Shown piece by piece: positions 1-8,753 of a stretch of DNA of 64,000 nucleotides. The notes under the pieces are model-generated. The model was given only the letters and a program-made list of their open reading frames with translations. It had not been told where the DNA came from and searched no databases. The position numbers were made by a program, and so were the translations under genes. This DNA is from Bryopsis sp. KO-2023 (lineage: Eukaryota > Chlorophyta > Ulvophyceae > Bryopsidales > Bryopsidaceae), in contig BSYQ01000002.1 in NCBI GenBank assembly GCA_030272585.1, positions 2,418,001-2,482,000 on the forward strand, in the 5' to 3' direction. Each line of letters opens with the position of its first letter. Position 1 is the first letter of the stretch.

Positions 1-7
1 ATCTCAC

Positions 8-1522
8 ATGATGGCTAACCATCGTGAGAATGACCTCCGCAAACAAGCTCTCGGGGGAATAGTGGATCGATTTACCGCGGTAGAGGAAACGCTGCAGCAA
101 GCTGTAGCAACCGCGTGGAGTGCAGCAGCCAACAACCTTAAGAAGGAATTGGCAGAACAAGAGCTGCAGATCGATTTGCTGGGAGAATCCCTCAGAGACG
201 GCTCTGAAAAACTTCAAGTGCAGAGCGAAACAACGGACAAGATGCTGCGTTTGAACCCGGCGGTACCAGCACCACGGGTACGCGAAGAACTGGATCGCCA
301 AGTCCAAGTTCTGTTGTCAAACGCAACACTTGATCTGGAACCGTCCAAGGACGATGATGCGGGAGGCTCAAGCAAGGGCAAGGGGAAAGGGAAAAACAAA
401 CGTCCAAGCTCGCCGTGTAGGGATGCAGATCCACACGGAAAGAGAAGGCGAGAGGACGGTGACGATGAAGGTGGTGAGCCACCGAGGGATCGTATGCCTG
501 GAGATGCAGCAAGAGCCAACTTGTTACTCAAGTTAAAGGCTGCTGCATTAAAGACTCCAGCACCCTCACAACCAGCACCAACAGTTCAGACTCCCGGAGA
601 TGAGGCTACCGCACTAGCACCGGGGGAGGACTTATTCGACATGAGAGAGGAGGAGCTTTTGGACTTGGATTTTCACGAAGAAATTGACTTCGGCAGTCCA
701 CCTCCTAGGCTCGAAGGTCCTAGTTCTGAACTGGAGGACGGGGAAATCAGGAATGATGAAGGGCCAAGCCAGGTGACAGAGGTTCAGCGTGCGGTACATC
801 CACCGTTGGAGTTAGCTCCAACAGAAGCAGCACTTCGGGCTTTCCGAGAAAAGGTTAAGCTCAGAAGACTAAGGGCGGCTGCTCAGGACAAAGTGGATGC
901 TGCACCCGGCGAAGTGAACCTGTCACGGGAGGATATCGAGGAGGCTTGCAACCCCATCACTGCGTCAGAGAAATGGCCGAAGGTCCAATATACTAACCCC
1001 AGGGACCGAGCCTTGCAAAATTACCGCGGCAACCGGCACTTTCACGAGTTGCCCATGTGCATTTGGTGCGGGAGAAGCCCAATGCAGGCAAGTGCTCAGC
1101 GGCTGACGCAGAAGAAGTATTCCGTCCTTCCTTGTGGGTATCACCTCGTGTGTGATGCTCACTGGTTGGCATACTCGATGCTGGGGCGCATCGTCACAGC
1201 GGTCCAAAAAGTCGCGGAAGTGGACAACAAGTCCATCGCCACCGTCTCCCCATTCTCTCTACCTGCCCATATGTTGAAGCTGACACGCTCGACGTTCGAA
1301 GAAATCCCTCCGTTCCCGGCTGAGCACGAGAAGTTGCCACACTGCAATATGTGTGTGAAGCGGCAGCTCAAGGTGTCCGGCATCACAAGGGATCTGCCAT
1401 TCCTTAAATCCAAGAGGGTGGCTGCCGCATTTGATCCCTGTGTCCGGTATCGTGCAGTGCAGCAAGCGCATGCGCAAGAGCAGCGTGCTATCCAGCAAGC
1501 GCAAGCGCAGGAACAGCGTTAA
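8..1522 (+). CDS. Coiled-coil/RING-like accessory ORF of an LTR retroelement
   Basis: The 504-residue ORF is intact. The N-terminal part (about residues 20-70) is heptad-like and rich in Leu, Glu and Gln. A low-complexity basic/acidic middle with Lys/Gly and Pro-rich stretches follows. The C-terminal part holds a RING-like metal-ligand series: C351-x2-C354-x21-C376-x2-H379-x2-C382-x2-H385-x60-C446-x2-C449. The spacing follows the RING pattern except for a long third gap. The tail ends in Gln/Ala repeats. The ORF stops about 195 bases before a polypurine tract and a 3' LTR (1718-2140), so I read it as the last ORF of an LTR element whose gag-pol lies left of the window. An unrelated element downstream has a similar ORF (4130-4996) in the same relative place. 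Function is unknown. It could be a nucleic-acid-binding, Gag-like or ubiquitin-ligase-like protein; none is proven. The start at 8 is the first ATG in view and the true start could lie further left. Confidence 0.6.
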   Translation: MMANHRENDLRKQALGGIVDRFTAVEETLQQAVATAWSAAANNLKKELAEQELQIDLLGESLRDGSEKLQVQSETTDKMLRLNPAVPAPRVREELDRQVQVLLSNATLDLEPSKDDDAGGSSKGKGKGKNKRPSSPCRDADPHGKRRREDGDDEGGEPPRDRMPGDAARANLLLKLKAAALKTPAPSQPAPTVQTPGDEATALAPGEDLFDMREEELLDLDFHEEIDFGSPPPRLEGPSSELEDGEIRNDEGPSQVTEVQRAVHPPLELAPTEAALRAFREKVKLRRLRAAAQDKVDAAPGEVNLSREDIEEACNPITASEKWPKVQYTNPRDRALQNYRGNRHFHELPMCIWCGRSPMQASAQRLTQKKYSVLPCGYHLVCDAHWLAYSMLGRIVTAVQKVAEVDNKSIATVSPFSLPAHMLKLTRSTFEEIPPFPAEHEKLPHCNMCVKRQLKVSGITRDLPFLKSKRVAAAFDPCVRYRAVQQAHAQEQRAIQQAQAQEQR

Positions 1523-1700
1523 GGAGGAGGGAAAAGGAGTTATCGTCGACCAAGTGTGTGCGTGCAGCAGCTGTCAGAGACGTCAGAGCAAGAGACAGGT
1601 CCAAGACAGTTGGGTGTGGGTATGGGAGTGGGTGAGTTTTGTGTTTGTGTTTTTGTGTTTTTGTTTTTCTTTGTGTTTTGGTGTGCGTGGGCGCCCACTT

Positions 1701-1717
1701 TTTGCGGGGGGGGCGTA
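1701..1717 (+). promoter_or_regulatory. Polypurine tract before 3' LTR
   Basis: A G-rich run (8 consecutive G within 1701-1717) lies directly before the TG that opens the LTR. This is where the plus-strand primer of an LTR retroelement is expected. A tract with a C inside is not perfect, so confidence is moderate. The preceding 1523-1700 is GT-rich non-coding sequence. Confidence 0.5.
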
Positions 1718-2140
1718 TGTTAGTCTTTTAGCGCTATACGAGGTAGTTTGGGATAGAGCCGAGGGTGGCTGACGCATGTGGGTTCACGAGTAAGACAGAT
1801 TAGACCCAGAGTTTGGGGCATGCGTCAGCGTACTACACTTAGGGGTACTTAAGAGGCCCACTCGTTGTTTTGACACTCATAGTTACTTTGTAAGAACTCG
1901 GGATTCGTGGGATTGGTGTGTTCCCGCTTGTGTGTGTGTTTGTGTGTGTGTGTGTGTTAAGTGTTTGCCTGACGCAATCACTTCCCAACCCAAGTGCTCT
2001 AGTAGCGTTCACAACCGCGCTAGCTAGAGAGTTGTCTAAAGCAACAAACCCCACAAGTATACTTGCGTTAGCCAGCAAGTTATCACGAATCCAACCAACA
2101 CAGCCGACCACTATTGCGTCACCCACAAGCTTCACTATCA
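1718..2140 (+). mobile_element. 3' LTR of the upstream retroelement
   Basis: The 423-bp segment starts TGTTAG and ends CTATCA, giving TG...CA ends. Its last ~245 bases (a GT microsatellite, then a conserved stretch ending in CACTATCA) recur almost unchanged at the end of the solo LTR at 8410-8748. The 5' parts of the two copies differ. The sequence right after its end (2141 on) is the middle of another element's pol gene, so this LTR marks the right border of a nested insertion. The 5-bp target duplication should be CAGGA; the left copy is outside the window. Confidence 0.75.
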
Positions 2141-3955
2141 CAGGACCATGGACAGGGTCAGCAACCTGTGGCCTATGAAAGCAGGAAACTGCAACCTGCA
2201 GAACTGAATTATGCTACCCATGAGAAGGAGCTCTTGGCCATTGTACATGCACTCAAGGTGTGGAGGCACTATCTGGATGCTCAGGAGTTTGTGGTGCACA
2301 CTGATCATGCACCACTGAAGTATCTACAGACTCAGCCTCAGTTGTCCAAGAGGCAGGCAAGGTGGATGGAGACCTTGCAATCCTTCAAGTTTGAGATCAA
2401 GTACAGACCTGGAAGAGACAATGTGGTGGCAGATGCACTGAGCAGGGCCACACATCAGACTGCAAGGGAGCAGCCTGAGGTCAATGCACAAGCAAGATTG
2501 GACCTGACCCAGGGATTTCAGGAGGAGGTCAAGGAGGCCTATCAAAAGGATCCTTTGTGCAAGCAATTGATTGAGGCACACTACAGACCAGCTCATGTGA
2601 AATGGGATGGTCAGAGGCTTTGGAGAAGGGTTTGCAATGCCTGGAAATGGTGGATACCTGATGCAGACGGGCTCAGGGAGAAGTTGCTCCATGACTGCCA
2701 TGAATCAGCATTGGCAGGACATCTGGGCAGACGAAAAACGCTGGTCAGAGTGCAGGCGCATTACTTCTGGCCACGCATTTCAGGCACAGTACAGAAGTAT
2801 GTCAAGAATTGCATCCCCTGTCAGAGAAATAAGGCTTCTAATCAGAGGCCTTTGGGTAAGCTGCAGCCTCTGCCTATTCCTGATGGCAGGTGGTCCAGTG
2901 TTTCAATGGATTTTGTAGGCCCTTTGCCTAAAACCAGGAAGGGGTCAGATTATTTGCTTGTGGTAGTGGACAGATTCAGTAAGATGTTGCGATTGATTCC
3001 AACCAAACAAACGGTAACTGCAGCAGGTGTTGCAGATTTATTCTTTCAGAATGTAGTTCGTTTCTTTGGGTTGCCTCAAGAGATTGTTTCGGATAGAGAC
3101 AGTCGGTTCACTAGTAATTTTTGGAGAGCTCTGTGGAAGAGAGCAAATACTAGATTGGCAATGTCTAGTAGTTACCACCCTGAGACAGACGGGCAGACAG
3201 AAAGGGCTAACAGAACGGTGCAGGAGATTCTGCGAAGTTATGTTGAGCCTGCAGGTGCAGATTGGGAAGAGCATTTGGCTGCTGCAGAGTTTGCTTACAA
3301 CTCCAGCATCAATGCCACTACAGGATTCTCTCCCTTTTTCCTCATGTACGGGCAGAATCCCCGAACTCCTGCAAGTGCTGTAGCAACTACAGCCTGCCCT
3401 GCGGTGGATGATTGGTGGACTACTTGGCAGCAAGCAGAGCTTGCTGGCAGAGACAACATTGCTCAAGCTCAGGATCGACATCGCCAGGTGGCGGATCAAA
3501 CCAGGCGGGGAGGGGGCTTTGAGCCAGGCGAAAAAGTTTTTCTGGCAACCAAGGACTTACCCCTACCTGATGTACTGAGCAGGAAACTAACTGCAAAGTT
3601 CTGTGGGCCATTTGAGGTGGTAGAAAGGCTGTCAGAGGTGACAGTCAGGTTGAGGCTGCCAGGGCATTGGCGAATCCATGATGTGTTTCATGTGTCCAAG
3701 CTGAAGCCTGCCTTTATTGATCAGGAGGGCAGTTTTCCAGCCAGGAGGACACACACACTGCAGCCTGAACCAGAGCTGGTTGAGGGGCAAGAGGAATACC
3801 TGGTGGACAGGATTCTTGCAGAAAGGACTGTCAGAGGCAGGAAGCAGTACCTTGTCAGGTGGCAGGGCTATGACCAGTCAGAGGATACATGGGAGCCTGC
3901 CAGAAACTTGCGAAACGCACCGGACAAGTTACGTGAGTTTGAGATAAGGAGCTGA
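2141..3955 (+). pseudogene. Ty3/gypsy chromovirus pol, 5' part cut off (RNase H, integrase, chromodomain)
   Basis: The reading frame opens at 2114 inside the LTR and runs 613 codons without a stop to 3955; the element's own sequence begins at 2141. Order of domains: RNase H (conserved THEKELLAI, VHTDHAPLKYL and GRDNVVADALSR blocks), then the HHCC zinc motif H196-x6-H203-x29-C233-x2-C236, then the integrase core D266, D327-x35-E363, then a C-terminal chromodomain (about residues 560-612). The chromodomain has the aromatic residues expected for histone-tail binding. Reverse transcriptase and the first RNase H aspartate are missing because the LTR at 1718-2140 interrupts the gene. The remainder is open, so the insertion looks recent relative to decay. 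Coding identity is secure; activity of this copy is not possible without the 5' half. Numbering counts from 2114. Confidence 0.9.
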
Positions 3956-4129
3956 AAGGACCCGACCAAACAGAGGTGACAGGTTGATATCTCTGACAGA
4001 CTGAAGCAACCCCTGACAGAAACAGCGAAAAGAGTGCAGCATACTGGAACAAGAAGCTGTCTAGCAAGTTACGTGCGCAGAGCAGGAAAAGAGAAAGAGG
4101 AGCTTATCGTTCGAAAGGAAGGAGTCAAT

Positions 4130-4996
4130 ATGGATCAGCAACCAGCAAACCAGACCGCCCTTATCGTCTCAACCCCCGCTGGCAGCAGTGAACCAGCAGA
4201 AAGTACCCCTGTGGTTATCAGCGGAGAAGCGGTGGAGAAAGCCGACGTGATCAAGGGGGCAGATGAGGTTGTGGCGTTTGAGGAGGCTGTGCAGGTTCTG
4301 CGGAAGAGGGCAGTCGACGTTGCGGAGTTGGAAAGGCTGAGGAGCAAGTGTCAAAAGGTGGAGCAGGAGAAGTGGAAGCTGCAAGGGTCTCTGAGTGCTG
4401 CCGAAAGTGAGCTGAAAGCGTGGCGAGAGTGGGCGAAGAAAATGCCGGTAACGCGGTTGGATTCCGAAGAGGAGTTGTCCTTCGGCTTCCTGGACACAGG
4501 GCTCCCTGAACCAGAAAAACCTGCAGCAGACCAAAAGAGTGAGATGGAGACGGCGCTGAAAGAAACGGGGCGTGGCTGTTCACTTTGCTTCAAGACGGCG
4601 AGGTCTCTTGGGGCACCAGTGCGGGAGCTCCCATGTCGGAAGCACAGGATATGCTGCAGAGACCTCTGTGTCCAGAGACTCTGGTACGCGCCAGACGTAA
4701 CGGTGGAAAAGACGAACCCAGACGGGAGCTTGGACGTGGTCGGACAACTCAGCGAAACGCGAAAGGGGGTTTCGGTGGATGCAGCGAAAGAGTGTGGGCT
4801 GTGCCAGCTTCGGGTGCACACGGCCATGGCGCCGAGGGTGCTGACATCCTTGCGAATCGCGCTCGTCAGTCCACCCCTGCCGACGCAACCAGCCTCCCCG
4901 GGACGAACCAATCGTGATTGCGTGCCGCTGCGAGAGGTCCGCTGGAGTGTGCCCGCGCTTGCGCCAAAGAGGGGCTTGAAACGTCCGGCGACCTGA
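4130..4996 (+). CDS. Coiled-coil/RING-like accessory ORF after chromovirus pol
   Basis: This ORF encodes 288 residues from the ATG at 4130; the open frame extends upstream to 4034, but 4130 fits better as a start. A short Thr/Ser/Pro-rich N-terminus is followed by a coiled coil (about residues 58-105, Leu/Lys/Glu heptads). The C-terminal metal-ligand series is C150-x2-C153-x15-C169-x2-H172-x2-C175, with further Cys at 176 and 180, then C222-x2-C225. It matches the layout of the ORF at 8-1522, including the LPC-x2-H-x2-C core. It lies about 170 bases after the pol stop and about 900 bases before the element's polypurine tract, so it belongs to the chromovirus. Function is unrecognised; the RING-like fold is inferred from ligand spacing only. 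Confidence 0.65.
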   Translation: MDQQPANQTALIVSTPAGSSEPAESTPVVISGEAVEKADVIKGADEVVAFEEAVQVLRKRAVDVAELERLRSKCQKVEQEKWKLQGSLSAAESELKAWREWAKKMPVTRLDSEEELSFGFLDTGLPEPEKPAADQKSEMETALKETGRGCSLCFKTARSLGAPVRELPCRKHRICCRDLCVQRLWYAPDVTVEKTNPDGSLDVVGQLSETRKGVSVDAAKECGLCQLRVHTAMAPRVLTSLRIALVSPPLPTQPASPGRTNRDCVPLREVRWSVPALAPKRGLKRPAT

Positions 4997-5882
4997 GGCA
5001 GGAATCGACAGGAGGTGTGACCATGGGAGTTGTGGCAGGATTGAATGTGGTTTGCTCAGTGGGTGCAGTGAAAGAGTTGGAGTTTTTTTTCAAGGGCTGT
5101 CCAGTTTCTGGTGATCAGTGTGTTGGAAGTGGAATTTTTCAGGCAGGGTTAAACCCTTAGGGCTGTCCAGTTTCTGGTGATCAGTGTGTTGGAGGTGGAC
5201 AAGGATCTCTTTTGCAGTTTCTGGTCAGGTTGAGATGAAAACTCTGAAGTTTGCAACCTGTTTTGGTTATGAAAATGGTTCACCTGTTGATACATTACAA
5301 GTCCAGTCAAATGGGTTTTTATCTTTGTGAGGTTGGTATTTGTTGCCACTTGAGTATGGCTGGTTAAAAGGACAGATACAGCAACCTGCATGGAGTTTTT
5401 ATTTCAGTTTTGAATATGGAAATTGGTTTGACAAATCAGTGGCAGAATTACAACACTTGAGGGGCTGGAAAAATGAGAGATTTGGGTTCTATTTCAGACT
5501 GCAGATGGAGTGCAGTGTTTGCTTGAAAGAAGGGCTCTGATTTCTATATTACAGGTCCATGGATAGTTTGTTGAGCTGAAACATTTCTGTGGGAAATTTG
5601 GTCCCTTTGAAAGTTATGGTTGTATCAGGGTGCATAAGGGATAGCAATTTCCAGTGGTAGGACTTGGTATGGTTACATTTATTTTGGACTTGATTATCAG
5701 TGACTGAAATCTGAAAGATGTTTTATTTTAATTCGATACATTGGATCAGGTCTGAATTGCAGATATGAGTTTTTCATTGGCAGAAGTTGGACTAAGAAGT
5801 TCTTCACTGATATGGGTTTTGGTTAGCTTGCAGTCTCTTGGGTTTTTCCTTTCTAAGTTGCAGTAGGGGCTACTGCAGTTCA
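4997..5882. other. Non-coding 3' region of the chromovirus
   Basis: No convincing ORF is present. The stretch contains a tandem repeat (5093-5205) and T-rich sequence. It lies between the accessory ORF and the polypurine tract, so it is probably a long 3' untranslated region of the element. Confidence 0.5.
5093..5205 (+). repeat. Two-copy 66-bp tandem repeat
   Basis: The sequence beginning GGGCTGTCCAGTTTCTGGTG occurs at 5094 and again at 5160, with nearly identical following bases (GATCAGTGTGTTGG). It lies in the untranslated 3' part of the chromovirus. Confidence 0.8.
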
Positions 5883-6438
5883 GGTGGGGAGGAATGTAGT
5901 GAATCGCCTGATTCAGAGCCTGCTGCGCCCTGAATCAGGAGATCTGACTGTAGGTTGGCGAGCTGGCAGCTCAGCAGGTGTCCCTGCTGAACTGGCAGCT
6001 CAGAACATTCTGTGATCTGACCTGATACAGTGATGGGTTCACTGTGTCAGCTCAGTAGTTGTCTGATCAGGGGATCAGGTCTTGTCAGAGGTGCTGCAGC
6101 AGGGTATTTGGGCAGCGCCTCTAGGGTATTGACACACTTGGTTTTAACCTAGCTTTTAACCTTGTTTGGAGTGCTTTGCACCTTGGTCTTCCTTTGTTTC
6201 ACCTTCAGCTTGGCTGGCAGACTTGCAGAGTCGCAGCCGTTGCACTTCCACTAAGTAGACTCGACTTGCAGGAAGGGTGCTTCGGCTCCGAAACCAGTTT
6301 GTTAGGCCCCTGTAGGTTTTAGTGAAGTCGTTGCTAAGTTTGAGACTGGGGTCACACACTTTCACAAACCAGAGAATTAATTTACACAGTGTTCTCTCTG
6401 AACTTAACCCCCTAGAACCCGTACTAACCCGTACTACA
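5883..6438 (+). mobile_element. Polypurine tract and 3' LTR of the chromovirus
   Basis: The purine tract GGTGGGGAGGAA (5883-5894) is followed by TGTAGTGAATC at 5895. The LTR (5895-6438, 544 bp) ends in TACTACA, giving matched TGTA...TACA ends. The solo LTR at 17020-18009 starts TGTAGCGAATC, shares the TGGCAGAC..CAG.GTCGCAG block and ends TTACA, so the two belong to one family. Short TAACC repeats precede the presumed transcription start. The next five bases (CACTC) would be the target duplication; the left partner is outside the window. Flanking DNA on the right is a LINE remnant. Confidence 0.75.
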
Positions 6439-6506
6439 CACTCGTACTGCAAAATGAGTGCGACAACGTATCATATAGGATCTATTCAAATTTACTTTAA
6501 TATAGA

Positions 6507-7992
6507 ATGAAAATCATTGGAGGAGATGAGGTTATTTCGAGTTATCAGACGGGGTTCAGGGAGAATTATAGCACACTCCTACAGGTGTTTCTACTGTGGA
6601 GTCTAGTATGTTGTTATGCTCGAAAAAAATCGAAGAGGTTACTAATCCTCCTTTTTGTAGATTTTTGTTGTGCGTATGACTCGGTGGATCACTCTCGTTT
6701 GTGGGAAACATTAGTGGAACTAGGTTATGACCCGAAATTTTCTCGAATTTTCTCTAAATTATACATTTAAATGGGCTAAAGGGTGCGCTCGGCTGAAGGG
6801 GTTTCAACACAGTTTCGCCGGACGGCCGGAGTAGGCCAAGGGGACCGGGGCCCCCCTGCTGTTATTAGGAGAATCTAGTGGGGCTCCTTCGGAAGGGGTC
6901 CAAATCTGTGAAAGTTGAGAACAGGGAGATTGAGGGTATTTATTACGCAGATGACTGCGTCTTACCAACGGATTCAATAAGAGGGGTAGACGAAAAAATA
7001 GAAGTACTAAAAAAATATGAAAAAGAGGGTGGGGTGAGTATGAATTCAGAAAAGAGTGTTTGCATGGTGGTGAACGGGGTATTTGATGATGCCAGTTCAC
7101 CCATAGAAGTGGTATATGAATTCAAAAATCTAGGTATTTGGGTGAGTGATAAATCCGAAAAGTTTTCTGACAGTCATTTAGGTCGGTTGGAGGAACTCAT
7201 GAAAAGTAAGAGACGGGAATATTTCGAATGGGCATACCGCCTTGAATTCAAAGATCCCAAAGTTCTTTTGCATGGATTAGACATTTTTGTATTAAGTGCG
7301 ATTCTGTATGGTTGTGAGGTATGGGGTGCAGGGATTTACCTTAGCGTTTTCGACAAGTTGGAAAAATTATACCTCAGTTGTTTACGTTGGATATTATGTC
7401 TTCTGGAGCGGACTCCAAAAGGAATCGTTTTTTGGGAATTCAACACCTTCAACATGGAATATCGCATACAAGAGAGAGTTCTTAAATTTTATAATAAATT
7501 GATTTCTTTTTTTGAGAACTCGCCGGTTTGTTTTCTTGCGGATAGAATGGTAAAACGATATAGAAATATGGGTCGGTCATATGGAAATCTTTTGATTAAG
7601 ATGGTGGAACCTCTAGGGAGTCGTTTTGTGTCGTGCATTAATAATGGGGAGATTATTGACATTCGGGATTGGAGGGAGACTAAGAAAGATGTTTTGAGAT
7701 CTGCATGGGTGGAGTCGGTGTGTTTCAGAGAATGATAAAACTTTATTAAGAGAGAAGAGAGGCTGGGTTATTTTAGCCAACAATTGAAATTTGTTTACGT
7801 TGGGGCAATCGCACGTTTCAGATGCGGTGTTCACTTCCTTCATGTAGAAGCTTATACAATGAAAAGAGTTAACCGGGTAGAAAGAAGTGATAGGGTGTGT
7901 TGGTTTTGCAAGAATCTAGTGAAGATGAAATCCACTTTCTGTTCAAGTGTTTCTCATAAACCATTCTACGTTGTACCCTCATGTAAAGCTTA
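6507..7992 (+). pseudogene. Decayed LINE (non-LTR) reverse transcriptase
   Basis: Three pieces in different frames make up one LINE-type reverse transcriptase. The first (6507-6770) has the QTGFRENYST and FVDFCCAYDSVDHSRLW blocks typical of RT motifs 1-2. Between 6771 and 6877 the GVGQGD block survives out of frame. The second (6878-7735) carries the catalytic YYADD motif near its start and the thumb region. The third (about 7784-7970) resembles the C-terminal segment of many LINEs: an ARFRCG..F block, C-x2-C, then EDEIHFLFKC in a shifted frame. Frameshifts separate all pieces, so this copy is dead. No apurinic endonuclease domain is visible. The chromovirus LTR abuts its 5' side. Confidence 0.8.
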
Positions 7993-7999
7993 GCCTTGA

Positions 8000-8404
8000 A
8001 GACCACTTTCGACGGTTGGGAAGTTGGGCAACGGACCAATTATTCAAGTGTAACCCAACAAATACGCCAAAGAGCTTGATGGAGGACTCCTCATCGACAT
8101 CTTAAAATTTATAATATACGTATATGCGCAATAACTTATTGCCAATAAGATGTTTTAGCAAAGACCTTCATGGGTGTATAACGAAGAGAGTTGGAAGGGA
8201 TCAAGCATCTGGCTAACCATCCAACTACGGCCATTAAGATTTCAGCAAACAGAAATGGAACAATCCTCGTGTACTTCCCCTAGTTCACACAAATCCATGT
8301 AAATATAAGGGGCAGGCGGTTGAAGCCCAATATAAAACATGCATGTTTTTGCGGTCAATAGCAACTCTTCTTGTTCTTGTTTTTTTAAAAGCTCCTAAAT
8401 GAGA
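8000..8404. other. Intergenic stretch, no gene seen
   Basis: AT-rich sequence after the LINE remnant with frequent stops in all frames. Nothing recognisable. Confidence 0.5.
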
Positions 8405-8535
8405 GGATGTGATACACGATACGGGACGTTGGTGGACCAGCCCGCCCCCTTTGCGGGTTGTGCCGCTTTCGTTCTTTTGACATTCATTTCTATTTTACTT
8501 GTAACCGGGATTCGTGGGATTGGTGTGTTCCCGCT

Positions 8536-8566
<31 letters not shown>

Positions 8567-8753
8567 CTAAGTGTTTGCCTGCCGCAATCACTTCCACCCA
8601 AGTGCTCTAGTAACGTTCACAATCGCGTTAACTAGAGAGTTGTCTAAACCAACAAACCCCACAAGTATACTTGCGTCAGCCCGCAAGTTATCACGAATCC
8701 AACCAACACAGCCAACCACTATTGCGTCACCCACCAGCTTCACTATCAGGATG
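8405..8753 (+). mobile_element. Solo LTR with 5-bp target duplication GGATG
   Basis: The LTR spans 8410-8748 (339 bp), from TGATACACGA to CACTATCA. The direct repeat GGATG occurs immediately on both sides (8405-8409 and 8749-8753). The right ~245 bp match the LTR at 1718-2140, including the GT microsatellite. No internal sequence lies next to it, so it is a solo LTR left by recombination between two LTRs. Confidence 0.85.

Noticed and set aside
1918-2000. GT microsatellite as a possible CRISPR or regulatory array
   Set aside because: It is a simple (TG)n tract inside an LTR, repeated in the solo LTR; no spacer structure.
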